DNA of 64,000 nt, from contig NZ_CANMZV010000011.1 of NCBI RefSeq assembly GCF_947502415.1, positions 1 to 64,000 on the forward strand, written 5' to 3'. A program made the position numbers and the translations under genes. Positions within the stretch are counted from its first letter, which is position 1. Every line of letters begins with the position of its first letter. Below the pieces are notes generated by a model. That model saw only the letters and a program-made list of their open reading frames with translations, was not told the DNA's origin and did not search any database. The DNA comes from an uncultured Photobacterium sp. Lineage in GTDB: Bacteria; Pseudomonadota; Gammaproteobacteria; Enterobacterales; Vibrionaceae. Of this stretch, positions 43,716 to 52,677 are shown one piece after another.

Positions 43716-44417
43716 TTATTCCCATTCAGGAACTAAGCAATAAAGCACTCCGGCACCAGCGATAGAGGCAAGCAGATCGGTTGGCCAGTGCATTCCCAGC
43801 CATATACGACTGGCACCTACACTTGTTGCCCACAAAATCAACATAGTTGTTGGGAAGAATTGTCTGCGATTGAGAAAGAAGCCTCCCCAGAAAACCACAC
43901 ACACAGCAGCAAAAAGGGTATGTCCGGATGGGAAGGAGTAGTTAGTTTCTCCTTGCCAGTGAGAAGTTCGCCATTTACTGACACTAGACTTTGCTAAATC
44001 AATTGCACTGTCTTTGTCCTCGTCACTTAGCCGATAGAATTCAGCAGTTGATTCGACAATGCCTAAACTCTGCAGTTCATAACTGTATGGTCGCGGCACT
44101 TCTGTGATGTGTTTTAGTGCCGTTTTGGCGGCGAAACTAAGAACAAGAAGAATAGCGAATTGGACGATGAGTCGGATTATTTCTTTCTGAGGTAATTTTA
44201 AGGTGAGTGGGACAAGTGTGAGTAGAATTACAGCGATCAGAAAGCCGGGATTACCTGCAGATTGGGTTAAAAGGTTGAACAGTAAACCTGTACTGTCACT
44301 AACCTCACTGGTAAGTGTGGCTGATGAAAAGAACATAAGCACACCCGACATAACGGTGGCAAACAGTAATAGGGCAATAAACCCAGGGATTTTTTTTATG
44401 AATGAGGTGGTTAACAT
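43716..44417 (-). CDS. pgpB: PAP2-family lipid phosphatase, PgpB-like
   Basis: 233 residues, about six membrane segments. Phosphatase motifs: KTALKHITEVPRPY (C1), SFPSGHT (C2), GASRIWLGMHWPTD (C3), all with the required Lys, Arg, His and Asp. The insert SKWRTSHWQGETNY between C1 and C2 resembles E. coli PgpB. It dephosphorylates phosphatidylglycerophosphate, undecaprenyl diphosphate or other lipid phosphates at the inner membrane. No obvious link to the curli genes except sharing a terminator. Confidence 0.85.
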   Translation of the reverse strand: MLTTSFIKKIPGFIALLLFATVMSGVLMFFSSATLTSEVSDSTGLLFNLLTQSAGNPGFLIAVILLTLVPLTLKLPQKEIIRLIVQFAILLVLSFAAKTALKHITEVPRPYSYELQSLGIVESTAEFYRLSDEDKDSAIDLAKSSVSKWRTSHWQGETNYSFPSGHTLFAAVCVVFWGGFFLNRRQFFPTTMLILWATSVGASRIWLGMHWPTDLLASIAGAGVLYCLVPEWE

Positions 44418-44810
44418 TAGTGTTTCTGATGGAAAAAAAGAAGGAAATGTATTTTAGCAGAGCTTATAGCCATATAAGTGAAATTAATGTCATTTTTACG
44501 ATGTTCTATTAGCAAATATGGAGCTAATAGAACCGGGGTTAAGTTTGTTCAGCGTTGGTTTTTGAATCAAAAGGTGAGGGAGCTGTTGTTCTAGGGTTAC
44601 GATTCAATACTTTGAGCTCTAAATATTAATCTTTGCTTAAGTTGCTAACATCTACCGAATTATTCATCCTTCTATGCGACGTTATTGCTTATTCACCACG
44701 TATATTGCGATAAATCAAGGTCTTTTTTCGTGCTTCAAAGTCAGATTTTGCTGGTTATATACGTTAGAAGCTGTTAATGTGCTGCCCCTCACAGTAACCG
44801 TGAGAATATT
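44418..44810. other. Divergent intergenic region with a 10-bp inverted repeat
   Basis: No gene seen. TTCTATTAGC (44504-44513) and GCTAATAGAA (44523-44532) form a perfect inverted repeat with a 9-bp spacer, a possible operator between pgpB and the BCCT gene. Confidence 0.45.
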
Positions 44811-46367
44811 ATGCATAGCAACACACAAAAGGTTGGTGATAAATTAGTTCCAACTCTAACGATTGGGTTTATTAGTTTATTCCTCCTTTCAGCGCTCATC
44901 GACCTGTCACTCGTAACAAGTGTGATTCAGTCAATGTTTTCCTCCGTGACTTCACAGTTCGGTACTTTCTGGCAATGGTTGATGGTTATTAACTTTGTTG
45001 TTGCCATGCTTATTGCTGTTAGTCGTTACGGCAAGATCCGAATGGGGCAGCAGTCAAAACCAACTATTGGTACTTTTCGCTGGTTAGCGATGATCATGTG
45101 TACCTTACTGGCAGGCGGCGGTGTTTTTTGGTCTGCAGCTGAGCCTATTTATCATTTCATTACGCCTCCTCCAAGCTTCCCGTTAGTGACAGGCTCTACT
45201 GCCGATGCTGTTGTTCCGGCGCTAAGCCAAAGTTTCCTACACTGGGGTTTTCTTGCTTGGGCTGTATTAGGTACGTTAGCCACAATAGTTTTAATGTATG
45301 CGCACCACCAGGGTGGGGTGAAACTGCGTCCAAGAGCATTGCTTTATCCGTTGGTAGGGAACAAGCTGGAGAATCACTGGTTTGGTTCTGTTGTTGATGC
45401 TTGTTCTATCATTGCGGTTGCAGCCGGTACGATTGGTCCTATCGGTTTCCTGGCTTCACAGTTGGGATACAGCCTTGAATCTGTGATCGGCCTTGAGAAT
45501 ACAACCAATAACCAGCTGGGTATTTTGGCTGCGGTGGTTGCGGTGTATTCGGTGTCAGCGTTTACCGGTATGGATAAGGGGCTGCAATGGCTGAGCCGCA
45601 TGAACGTGGCAGGTGCTTTTGCTCTGCTAATGGCTATGCTGCTATTTGGCCCAACAGAATTTATTTTTGAACATTTTGGCGCTGCATTTGCTGTTTATCT
45701 GCATCAGCTTCCAGAAATGAGCTTGAATGGTTCCGCTCCCGGTTGGAATGCATGGTGGACATGGTTCTTCTGGGGCTGGTTTATTGGCTTTGCGCCAATG
45801 ATGGCAATTTTTATTGCTCGAATTTCTGAAGGTCGTAGCATCCGAGAGTTGATCTTAACGGTCGCGATTGGTGCGCCGATTGTAACTAACTTCTGGTTTA
45901 CGGTGCTTGGTGGTACGGGGATTTTCTTTGAACTTCAATCTCCAGGTAGTATTTCAGGCCCATTGAATGCGGCGGGACTACCTGCGGTATTGTTGGCTTC
46001 GTTATCGCAGTTGCCGTTCAGTAGCTTGCTTGTGCCTGCGTTCTTAGTCTTGACGACGACTTTTGTTGTTACAACCGGTGACTCAATGGCTTATGCAATC
46101 TCAATGGTTGTATCTGGTGACAGTGAGCCGAAAAAGTCACAGCGTTTGTTCTGGGCAATTGTAATGGGGTGTGTTGCCGCAGTGCTGATGGTCGCAGGGG
46201 ATGGTGGTTTGAATGCACTACAGTCATTTATTGTGATTACTGCTGTTCCGGTTTCCCTGCTGGTTGCGGCTACTATTGTGACTGGCCCTCTTGCGGTAGT
46301 TCGGATGCATAAAAAGCAGAAGGAACAAGTGTGGGAACAGCAAGACGTTGCCAGTTCAACCTTGTAA
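44811..46367 (+). CDS. BCCT-family transporter
   Basis: 518 residues, about 12 hydrophobic segments. BCCT signatures: FWSAAEPIYHF (family motif GWSAAEP-like), FLHWGFLAWAVLG, AGTIGPIGFLASQLGYSLE, and the conserved amphipathic stretch WWTWFFWGWFIGFAPMMAIFIARISEGRSIREL. The family carries betaine, choline, carnitine, taurine or DMSP. No long C-terminal osmosensory extension is present, so uptake for nutrition rather than BetP-like osmosensing may be its job. ATG start with GTGAGAA upstream; ends in a strong terminator. Confidence 0.9.
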   Translation: MHSNTQKVGDKLVPTLTIGFISLFLLSALIDLSLVTSVIQSMFSSVTSQFGTFWQWLMVINFVVAMLIAVSRYGKIRMGQQSKPTIGTFRWLAMIMCTLLAGGGVFWSAAEPIYHFITPPPSFPLVTGSTADAVVPALSQSFLHWGFLAWAVLGTLATIVLMYAHHQGGVKLRPRALLYPLVGNKLENHWFGSVVDACSIIAVAAGTIGPIGFLASQLGYSLESVIGLENTTNNQLGILAAVVAVYSVSAFTGMDKGLQWLSRMNVAGAFALLMAMLLFGPTEFIFEHFGAAFAVYLHQLPEMSLNGSAPGWNAWWTWFFWGWFIGFAPMMAIFIARISEGRSIRELILTVAIGAPIVTNFWFTVLGGTGIFFELQSPGSISGPLNAAGLPAVLLASLSQLPFSSLLVPAFLVLTTTFVVTTGDSMAYAISMVVSGDSEPKKSQRLFWAIVMGCVAAVLMVAGDGGLNALQSFIVITAVPVSLLVAATIVTGPLAVVRMHKKQKEQVWEQQDVASSTL

Positions 46368-46394
46368 TTAAGCACCGCTTATCAACTTAAAAAT

Positions 46395-46437
46395 AACCCG
46401 GAAGTCAACGTTGTTGACTTCCGGGTTTGTTTTTTTG
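46395..46437 (+). terminator. Rho-independent terminator (15-bp stem)
   Basis: AACCCGGAAGTCAAC pairs perfectly with GTTGACTTCCGGGTT around GTT, then T7. The AT-rich flanks could also serve the minus-strand peroxidase gene. Confidence 0.93.
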
Positions 46438-46444
46438 GGGTAAG

Positions 46445-47917
46445 CTAGTTTCTGCTTAATCGGCTTTCATCGTATTTTTGCGATTTATAAGGTTTGGGTT
46501 GGGTTACGATAGATGTATCTGAAAGTGTTTTTAAATAAGCAACAATAGCAGCCTCATCTTCATGCGTTAACCCCAGATTTCCGATGAAACCTAAAGCGGA
46601 TGTATCTCCGAATTCTGGTGCAGGCCAGCAGTTATTGGCTAGTGCTTCCTTCTCTGTTGCTTCCACAATGCCTTTACTTTCACATGACTCTTTTGCAATT
46701 GCAGTGTTATAGAAATGGACAATGCTTTCTAAACTCTTGAAGTAACCGTTGTGCCCGTATGCTTTTGTCGTTCCTTTACCCAGCCTTAGATCTACATTCC
46801 GTAGCGTTGGTGTTTTATGGCTACCGAGGTGGACAGGGTTTGTCAGTTCTTCCATCTTTTTTGTTGTTGCATGAAGCCCCTCGTCAGCTTCGGGACGACC
46901 TGGGATTTCATAGTTTCTTGGTATGCCTATGTTGTGATAGCTGTCATCACTGTAGCGTTCAAATTCTGATGTACCTTGCCGATTACCGCTTCGGTGACAA
47001 AAGCCACATCGGCCTTGACCAAATTGAAGGTCATCGCGGTTTTCCGCAACACCGTAAAACAAGTCATGGCCAAGATTTTCTTGCTTGGTAAAGTCATCTA
47101 ATGGGAATCTTCCGTCTGAATCATTTTTGAGTGCAATATCTCGTTTCGAATCATAAGGGTTGTTTTCATAGGACATCTGCCATGCACCCAATGAAACGGC
47201 AAATCGGGCAAAGACTTGATCGATTTGTTTTTCGTTGCAGTTCAGCTTTAATCCCCAGGAGTATTCATACAGTTCGACTCCCCATTTGGTGTTTTCGACA
47301 TGTTTACATGTTGCAATTTTACCTTCGGTTCCTTCACCGATACCTTGTTCAACAGGGTTGATGAATGGGCTGGCATGAGCTTGATCTGTCATCGGCCCTT
47401 GATATTTGCTGTATAGATTTTTGTAATGATCGTTAATGAAAATACCTAAATCTTCAGTAGAGTCGCCTTTAGCTCGTCCGTTCCAGAAAGCACCGCCACA
47501 AACACCGGTAGGAAATGTACCGCAACTGTCAAAGTTGGGTAATCCGTTTACTTGCCCGTCTTCGGTTAGGAATTGGACATATTTATTTGTTGGTGGCTTA
47601 AGGGTGCCGACAGTGTGAGGATCGGCACCTGTAACAGCGACTTGTTTCTTGTTTACACCTGATACACCATTTGTTCCGCCTGCACCCGGGTGGTGGCATG
47701 ATGAACATGATTGACGGGTGGGCTCAGATATGTTTTCAAAGAAAAGCCGCTTTCCTAGCTCTTCAATGTAAGTGAGATCCTGTTCCTCTGCTTGAGCCGT
47801 TCCCGAAAAAAGAACCGCACTTAAAGTAAGATTTAAGGTTGTAACAAAGAGAGCTTTTGAATGTTTAATGTTCGCAACTTTTACGTGTTGCTTTGTCATG
47901 ATATTAAATTGAGTCAT
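46445..47917 (-). CDS. Di-haem cytochrome c peroxidase / MauG-family protein (copy 1)
   Basis: 490 residues with a signal peptide (cleavage after GTAQA, ~43). Two haem c sites, CSSCH (71-75) and CGFCH (~308), in the arrangement of CcpA/MauG enzymes. Other landmarks: ELGKRLFFENIS, GADPHTVGTLKPPTNKY, FWNGRAKGDS, HASPFINPVEQG, FARFAVSLGAWQMSYENNPY, YHNIGIPRNYEIPG, HLGSHKTPTLRNVDLR, YGHNGYFKSLESIVHFYN. Periplasmic; expected to reduce peroxide or oxidise a partner protein or small molecule. A second copy lies just upstream on the same strand. The AAAGGTGCA ribosome site is shared by both copies. Confidence 0.9.
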   Translation of the reverse strand: MTQFNIMTKQHVKVANIKHSKALFVTTLNLTLSAVLFSGTAQAEEQDLTYIEELGKRLFFENISEPTRQSCSSCHHPGAGGTNGVSGVNKKQVAVTGADPHTVGTLKPPTNKYVQFLTEDGQVNGLPNFDSCGTFPTGVCGGAFWNGRAKGDSTEDLGIFINDHYKNLYSKYQGPMTDQAHASPFINPVEQGIGEGTEGKIATCKHVENTKWGVELYEYSWGLKLNCNEKQIDQVFARFAVSLGAWQMSYENNPYDSKRDIALKNDSDGRFPLDDFTKQENLGHDLFYGVAENRDDLQFGQGRCGFCHRSGNRQGTSEFERYSDDSYHNIGIPRNYEIPGRPEADEGLHATTKKMEELTNPVHLGSHKTPTLRNVDLRLGKGTTKAYGHNGYFKSLESIVHFYNTAIAKESCESKGIVEATEKEALANNCWPAPEFGDTSALGFIGNLGLTHEDEAAIVAYLKTLSDTSIVTQPKPYKSQKYDESRLSRN

Positions 47918-48335
47918 TATTGTGCACCTTTAGCATCAAATGATTCGATTATTTACCTAGCCATATAGTTCAGATATAGCGGTTTTATAAATACCTAGTT
48001 AACGTTGTTGCTTAAAAAATAGAACTGACAAAAAAGAGACAAATCTCAAAAATAGTAACTTTGTAAAATCATTGGAATTGTTTTATGTAATGAGTCAAGG
48101 GTTTTCATTGATGCAGTTGAGGTATTTTTTTATGACTGATTTTAAGACGAGGTGAAAAAGTTTATGTTTGGTGTTTAGAAAAGGTTTTATAAAGAAGTTG
48201 ATGGGACGATTAATAGCTAAAAGGTGTGGTGGATAAAGCAGCGATAAATATTTATATGTAAATGTTGTTGTGGGGTTGGTTTTTTATCATGTCTTGTTTT
48301 ATAAATAAAAATCTTATTGTTCATAATAAAGTAAA
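47918..48335 (-). promoter_or_regulatory. Upstream region of peroxidase copy 1
   Basis: AT-rich, no gene. Carries AAATACCTAG (47989-47998, minus-strand CTAGGTATTT) 81 bp before the start, matching an element at the same distance before copy 2. A similar ATTTACCTAG lies at 47951-47960. Confidence 0.45.
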
Positions 48336-48362
48336 CCTGTCGCTAACAGAGTTGGCGACAGG
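48336..48362 (-). terminator. Probable terminator of peroxidase copy 2
   Basis: CCTGTCGC pairs with GCGACAGG around 11 nt; the minus-strand T run is short (TTTAC). Confidence 0.6.
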
Positions 48363-48382
48363 GGATGGGTGAGGTTGTTCTT

Positions 48383-49828
48383 CTAATTACTCAGTCGAGT
48401 TTGATCATATTTACTGGATTTGTAAGGTGTTGGCTTATCAACAATGCTGGTGTCTGTCAGAGTTTTAAGATATGCAACGATAGCGGCTTCATCTGAGGCT
48501 GAAAGGCCAAGGTTACCGATAAAGCCAAGAGCAGAGGTATCTGCAAACTCCGGTGCTGGCCAGCAGTTATTAGCCAGTGCCTCTTTTTCTGTGGCTTGTA
48601 AAATCCCTTTACTCTCACAAGAGGGTTTTGCAATGGCGGTATTATAGAAGTGAATAATACTCTCCAGGCTCTTGAAGAAACCGTTATGTCCATAGGCTTT
48701 GATAAATCCGTTGCCTTGTCGTTGGTCGACATTACGTAACGTTGGTGTTTTATGGGAGCCAAGATGGTTTGGATTTCCTGTTGTAGCCTTCAGACCTACG
48801 TTAGGTTCAGGGCTTCCGGGAATTTCATAGTTTCTAGGAATGCCAATGTTGTGATAACTATCGTCGGTATAACGTTCGAACTCTCCTGTTCCATCTGAAT
48901 TGCTACTAAGGTGGCAGAATACACAGCGCGCCTGACCGAACTGTAGATCATCACGGTTTTCTGCAACACCATAGAACAGATCGTGCCCTAGGTTTTCTTC
49001 ATTCGTAAAATCATCTAGCGGGAATAGACCATCAGCGTCATTTTTGAGTGCAATATCGCGTTTGGAGTTGAACGTGTTGTTTTCATATGACATTTGCCAG
49101 GCACCTAATGAGACGGCGAATCTTGCAAAGACTTGATCAATAGTTTGTTGTTCGCAATTAAGTGTCAGCCCCCATGCATAACGGTAGAGTTCTGTTCCCC
49201 ATTTTGTTCCGGCTACTTGTTCACATACGCTTTGTTTGTCAGTTTTCCCTTGTTCTACGGGGTTGATGAATGGACTTGCATGAGCTTGGTCAGTAACTGG
49301 GCCAAGATATTTTTCGTAAAGAACCTTATATTGGTTATTCACAAAGATATCGATGTTATCTATGGAATCCCCCTTAGCCCGGCCATTCCAAAATGCACCA
49401 CCACAAGTTAACGTTGGAAATGAACCGCAACCACCAAAATTTGGGAGGCCTTGAACATCTCCGTTACTATCAAGGAACTGAACGTACTTATTTGTAGGCG
49501 GTTTGAGAGAACCAACAGTATGGGGATCAGCGCCGGTCACAGCTACTTGATGCAGGTTTTCTCCTGACACACCGTTTGTACCTCCGGCCTCTGGGAGGTG
49601 GCATGATGAACAAGACATTCGTTTAGGATCTGAAATGTTTTCAAAGAAAAGCCGTTTACCTAACTCCTCAATATAAGTAAGCTCCGTTATGCTCGTTTTT
49701 TTTGCTTTAGCTTGCCCGATTGGAAAAAAAATTCCACAGACTAATCCTGATAAAATCAATATATGAACAGCTTTGTTATTTTTATAGACGCTGAACATTG
49801 ATGATGTGATTGGGATTGGTTGAGTCAT
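48383..49828 (-). CDS. Di-haem cytochrome c peroxidase / MauG-family protein (copy 2)
   Basis: 481 residues, a clear tandem paralogue of the gene downstream, alike nearly throughout (ELGKRLFFENIS, GADPHTVG, HASPFINPVEQG, GAWQMSYENN, YHNIGIPRNYEIPG, CWPAPEF...DTSALGFIGNLG). Haem sites CSSCH and CVFCH. The signal peptide differs in sequence (ILILSGLVCGIFFPIGQAKA). Relative to copy 1 it lacks a short stretch after GLKATT and after PVEQG. Both copies keep the same ribosome region AGGTGCA and begin MTQ. Separate transcription is likely, given the ~465-bp gap and the probable terminator. Confidence 0.9.
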   Translation of the reverse strand: MTQPIPITSSMFSVYKNNKAVHILILSGLVCGIFFPIGQAKAKKTSITELTYIEELGKRLFFENISDPKRMSCSSCHLPEAGGTNGVSGENLHQVAVTGADPHTVGSLKPPTNKYVQFLDSNGDVQGLPNFGGCGSFPTLTCGGAFWNGRAKGDSIDNIDIFVNNQYKVLYEKYLGPVTDQAHASPFINPVEQGKTDKQSVCEQVAGTKWGTELYRYAWGLTLNCEQQTIDQVFARFAVSLGAWQMSYENNTFNSKRDIALKNDADGLFPLDDFTNEENLGHDLFYGVAENRDDLQFGQARCVFCHLSSNSDGTGEFERYTDDSYHNIGIPRNYEIPGSPEPNVGLKATTGNPNHLGSHKTPTLRNVDQRQGNGFIKAYGHNGFFKSLESIIHFYNTAIAKPSCESKGILQATEKEALANNCWPAPEFADTSALGFIGNLGLSASDEAAIVAYLKTLTDTSIVDKPTPYKSSKYDQTRLSN

Positions 49829-50220
49829 TGTATTGCACCTTTTTCAGATGATGATTCTGTTTTGTTGTTTCATGCAATAAGCTCATCGCCAAGTTCATAC
49901 GAAAATACCTAGCTAGCTTCCGTGAACTCTAAAGCTGAATATAGGGCTCTTGTTGAATTTACTTTTCTCAAAAGTAATAATGTTCATCCAAACGTTATTT
50001 TTTAGATATCATATTGACTTTATTCGTATTCTTTGCTTTTACTCTTTTTTTATTTTTCTCTTCGTTTTCTCTGTAAGAAAATACGGGCAAATGGAATGTT
50101 ATTTTGACTAGACGGTTATGCATGAAAGGAGAGTACCACTATAGATTATGTTGTTTTTGTCTTTCTTCTTATGCAGGTGTGTTTATGAATATTGTAAAAT
50201 TAAATTTTAGAGATGGTTTT
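49829..50220 (-). promoter_or_regulatory. Upstream region of peroxidase copy 2
   Basis: AT-rich and gene-free. Contains AAATACCTAG (49903-49912), 84 bp before the start of copy 2. A 20-codon ORF starting at 50185 runs into the next terminator and is not credible as a gene. Confidence 0.4.
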
Positions 50221-50245
50221 AAAAAGCCTCTACAAGAGGCTTTTT
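50221..50245. terminator. Bidirectional terminator
   Basis: AAAAAGCCTC pairs with GAGGCTTTTT around TACAA. It lies beyond the 3' end of the rsgA-like gene (-). Confidence 0.85.
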
Positions 50246-50301
50246 AAGTTATTTAATATTTAAAAGGCTATTTATCCGGCTAGGACGTAAATGTTTTTTG
50301 A

Positions 50302-51360
50302 CTAATTTTGCTGCCACTCTTGTCCTTTTTTCCATTTCCTCCTTTCATTTTGAATTGCTTTGCATGACTTACTGAATTCTCGGTTCTGAGCGCGTTTCTC
50401 CGCCAGAGTAGCCCCATTGAAAGCCTGTTCTCGCTTGAGCTTTCGGTAGTTTTGTAATCGACGTGGCTCCAGGTTTCCACCTTCAATTGCTAACCGCACA
50501 GCACAATCCGGTTCGTTGTCATGTTGGCAATCACTGAAGCGACACTCTATTGCTAGTTGGTTAATATCAGCAAATGTGGCATCCAGTCCCAGTTCACAAT
50601 CGGCAAGTTGTAGCTCGCGCATTCCCGGCGTATCTAGTAACAGGCTTCCTGTCGGCATTGCATGCAGTGATCGTGACGTTGTTGTGTGGCGACCTTTACT
50701 GTCGTCTTCGCGAATACTTCCGGTTTGTTGAACATCATAACCCTGCAGTGTGTTGATGAGGGTTGATTTTCCGGCACCGGATGATCCCAGAAATGCAATA
50801 GTTTTGCCGCATTGACACCAATAGTTGAGTGCCGATGTACTGACAGGATCTAAGCCATTAACGGCTACGACCATCAGCATGGGATCAAGCATCTGTATTT
50901 GTTCAACGAATTGCTGTGGGTCATCACAACAGTCGGCTTTGCTCAATATGATAACTGGCTCAACGTCAGCATCGTTTGCCAAAGTCAGATAACGCTCGAT
51001 TCGGTTCAGGTTAAAGTCGTTGTTTACGGAACAGACGATAAATACGGTATCAATATTTGCCGCAATTAGCTGAGAGTCAACTTTGCTGCCTGCTGCTTTT
51101 CTGCTGAACTTGGAGCTACGTTCAAGCAGGCGAACGAATTGATTTTCACCTGAAAGCAGGAGCCAGTCTCCAACGGTTAATGTCGGTAAATTAGCTGTAA
51201 TAGTTAGGTGGTGTTCACCTAGTTCGGTCATGAGTGATAGCTGGCTACGGTGCTGTGCCATGACTCTTGCTATAAGGCATGTTTCCCATTCTTCCAGGGA
51301 AAGTTGTTGTTGGAAAAAAGGTTTCCAGCCTAGTTCAGGCAAGGAAATAGATTTACACAT
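50302..51360 (-). CDS. rsgA: RsgA-type circularly permuted ribosome-assembly GTPase
   Basis: 352 residues. N-terminal OB-like domain (~30-95), then the GTPase with permuted motif order: G4 LSKAD, later G1 GSSGAGKST, G2 GRHTTTS, G3 DTPGM. The C-terminal zinc site reads CRFSDCQHDNEPDC. RsgA matures the 30S subunit. Many Vibrionaceae have a second RsgA-like gene, and the divergent N-terminus suggests this may be that paralogue rather than the canonical copy. ATG start without a strong ribosome site. Confidence 0.85.
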   Translation of the reverse strand: MCKSISLPELGWKPFFQQQLSLEEWETCLIARVMAQHRSQLSLMTELGEHHLTITANLPTLTVGDWLLLSGENQFVRLLERSSKFSRKAAGSKVDSQLIAANIDTVFIVCSVNNDFNLNRIERYLTLANDADVEPVIILSKADCCDDPQQFVEQIQMLDPMLMVVAVNGLDPVSTSALNYWCQCGKTIAFLGSSGAGKSTLINTLQGYDVQQTGSIREDDSKGRHTTTSRSLHAMPTGSLLLDTPGMRELQLADCELGLDATFADINQLAIECRFSDCQHDNEPDCAVRLAIEGGNLEPRRLQNYRKLKREQAFNGATLAEKRAQNREFSKSCKAIQNERRKWKKGQEWQQN

Positions 51361-51708
51361 GATAGATTTACCCCTAACGCAGATCGCGTTACGACTGAAA
51401 TTTGATGTTCAGGGGCAAGTTAGGCCCCGGTAAAAGACCGGGCAGGAGGGAGGGGATGTGCTTTACTTGTCTCGCTCAGCCCGGTTAGTTTTTACAACAA
51501 TCATCAAAAATTCCTCTGTTGGTTGATTAACGACTAAAACTTATCAGATATAACTAACCAGCGCTATCGATTTACTAGTAGGTTGATTCTTTCCTGAATG
51601 AATTGTTTTAGCTATCACGTTTTGTCATGAGCTAGAGAGGTCAGTTATGTTGGTAGCAGAAGTACTGGATTATAAGACGTTGTACTTCTGCTGGAGTTGT
51701 TGGTTATA
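51361..51708. other. Intergenic stretch with an 11-bp inverted repeat
   Basis: No gene. CCCCGGT/ACCGGG lies near 51423-51442. AGCAGAAGTAC (51655-51665) pairs perfectly with GTACTTCTGCT (51682-51692) just after the dgcA stop; it is terminator-like but has no T tract. Confidence 0.45.
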
Positions 51709-52677
51709 TTAGGCTGTAACACTTCCGAGCTGAATAGCCCCTCCTTGGTATAGAAGTCCGTCAGCCCTGTCGTTTTTAATTAGGAGTGGACCATCAAGAT
51801 CGATAATCTCGGCCCGAGATGCAATAGGTAGTGCGGGCTCGATGGCTAATGAACTTCCTACCATACAGCCGATCATGACTTTAAAACCCAGTTTATGTGC
51901 TTTTTCTTCAAGAGCCAGGGCTTCGGTGAGTCCGCCTGATTTATCGAGTTTGATATTGACCATTTCGTAGCAGCCGATCAGCTCATCAAGATCATCGCAG
52001 GTATGGCAGCTTTCATCGGCGCACAAAGTAATGGGGTGATTGATGCCAAGTAATTTAGCATCTTGACCTTTGGGAACGGGTTGTTCGATCATACGGATAC
52101 CGAATGGAGATAGCTGGGTAAATAAAGCTTCCAGCTCCAATTCCCCCCAGGCTTCGTTGGCATCAATAATGAGCTCTGCATCCGGTGCGATGGTACGGAC
52201 GGCTTTCACTCTTTCAATGATTTGTTCATCATTTAGTTTGACTTTTAGCAACCGGGCTCCCTGTTTACATAGCTCTTTGGCTTGTTGCGCCATCACTTTG
52301 GGTGCATCCAGTGAAACTGTCATAGCTGTTATTATTTCAGGCTTCATTTCGAAGATTTGGTAGGGGAATTGTTGCTGGTATTCCAGACGCCATAGTGCGC
52401 AGTCAACAGCATTTCTGGCAGCCCCTGCCGGGAGTAGCTGTTGAAGGTTAGTACGGTTGAGTGCGACTCCGGCCGGGAGTTTGTTCAGAGAGTGAATTTG
52501 TTTAATGACAGACTTAATATTCTCACCATACCTGGGGTAGGGGGTACATTCCCCCAAGGCTGAAATGCCGTCTTTACTGATGGTAACGGTGACAACATCT
52601 TGGTGGGTCCGGGTGTCCCGGGAGGTGGTAAACGGACGGGCAAGCGGAAATTGCTCGTGAACGGCATTGATCTTCAT
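51709..52677 (-). CDS. dgcA: Enolase-superfamily epimerase, DgcA-like (N-acetyl-D-glutamate racemase or dipeptide epimerase)
   Basis: 322 residues. Muconate-lactonising subgroup signatures: KVKLN (first catalytic Lys), metal ligands in DANEAWGELE, EQPVPKG and CADES, and the second catalytic Lys in NIKLDKSGG. Such sequences are annotated as L-Ala-D/L-Glu epimerase. Next to a DUF1611/DgcN gene, the better reading is the DgcN-DgcA D-glutamate pathway, in which DgcA racemises N-acetyl-glutamate. Overlaps dgcN by four bases. Confidence 0.82.
   Translation of the reverse strand: MKINAVHEQFPLARPFTTSRDTRTHQDVVTVTISKDGISALGECTPYPRYGENIKSVIKQIHSLNKLPAGVALNRTNLQQLLPAGAARNAVDCALWRLEYQQQFPYQIFEMKPEIITAMTVSLDAPKVMAQQAKELCKQGARLLKVKLNDEQIIERVKAVRTIAPDAELIIDANEAWGELELEALFTQLSPFGIRMIEQPVPKGQDAKLLGINHPITLCADESCHTCDDLDELIGCYEMVNIKLDKSGGLTEALALEEKAHKLGFKVMIGCMVGSSLAIEPALPIASRAEIIDLDGPLLIKNDRADGLLYQGGAIQLGSVTA

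Noticed and set aside
50185..50247. 20-codon ORF across a terminator
   Set aside because: The reading frame consists largely of the hairpin arms; coincidental.
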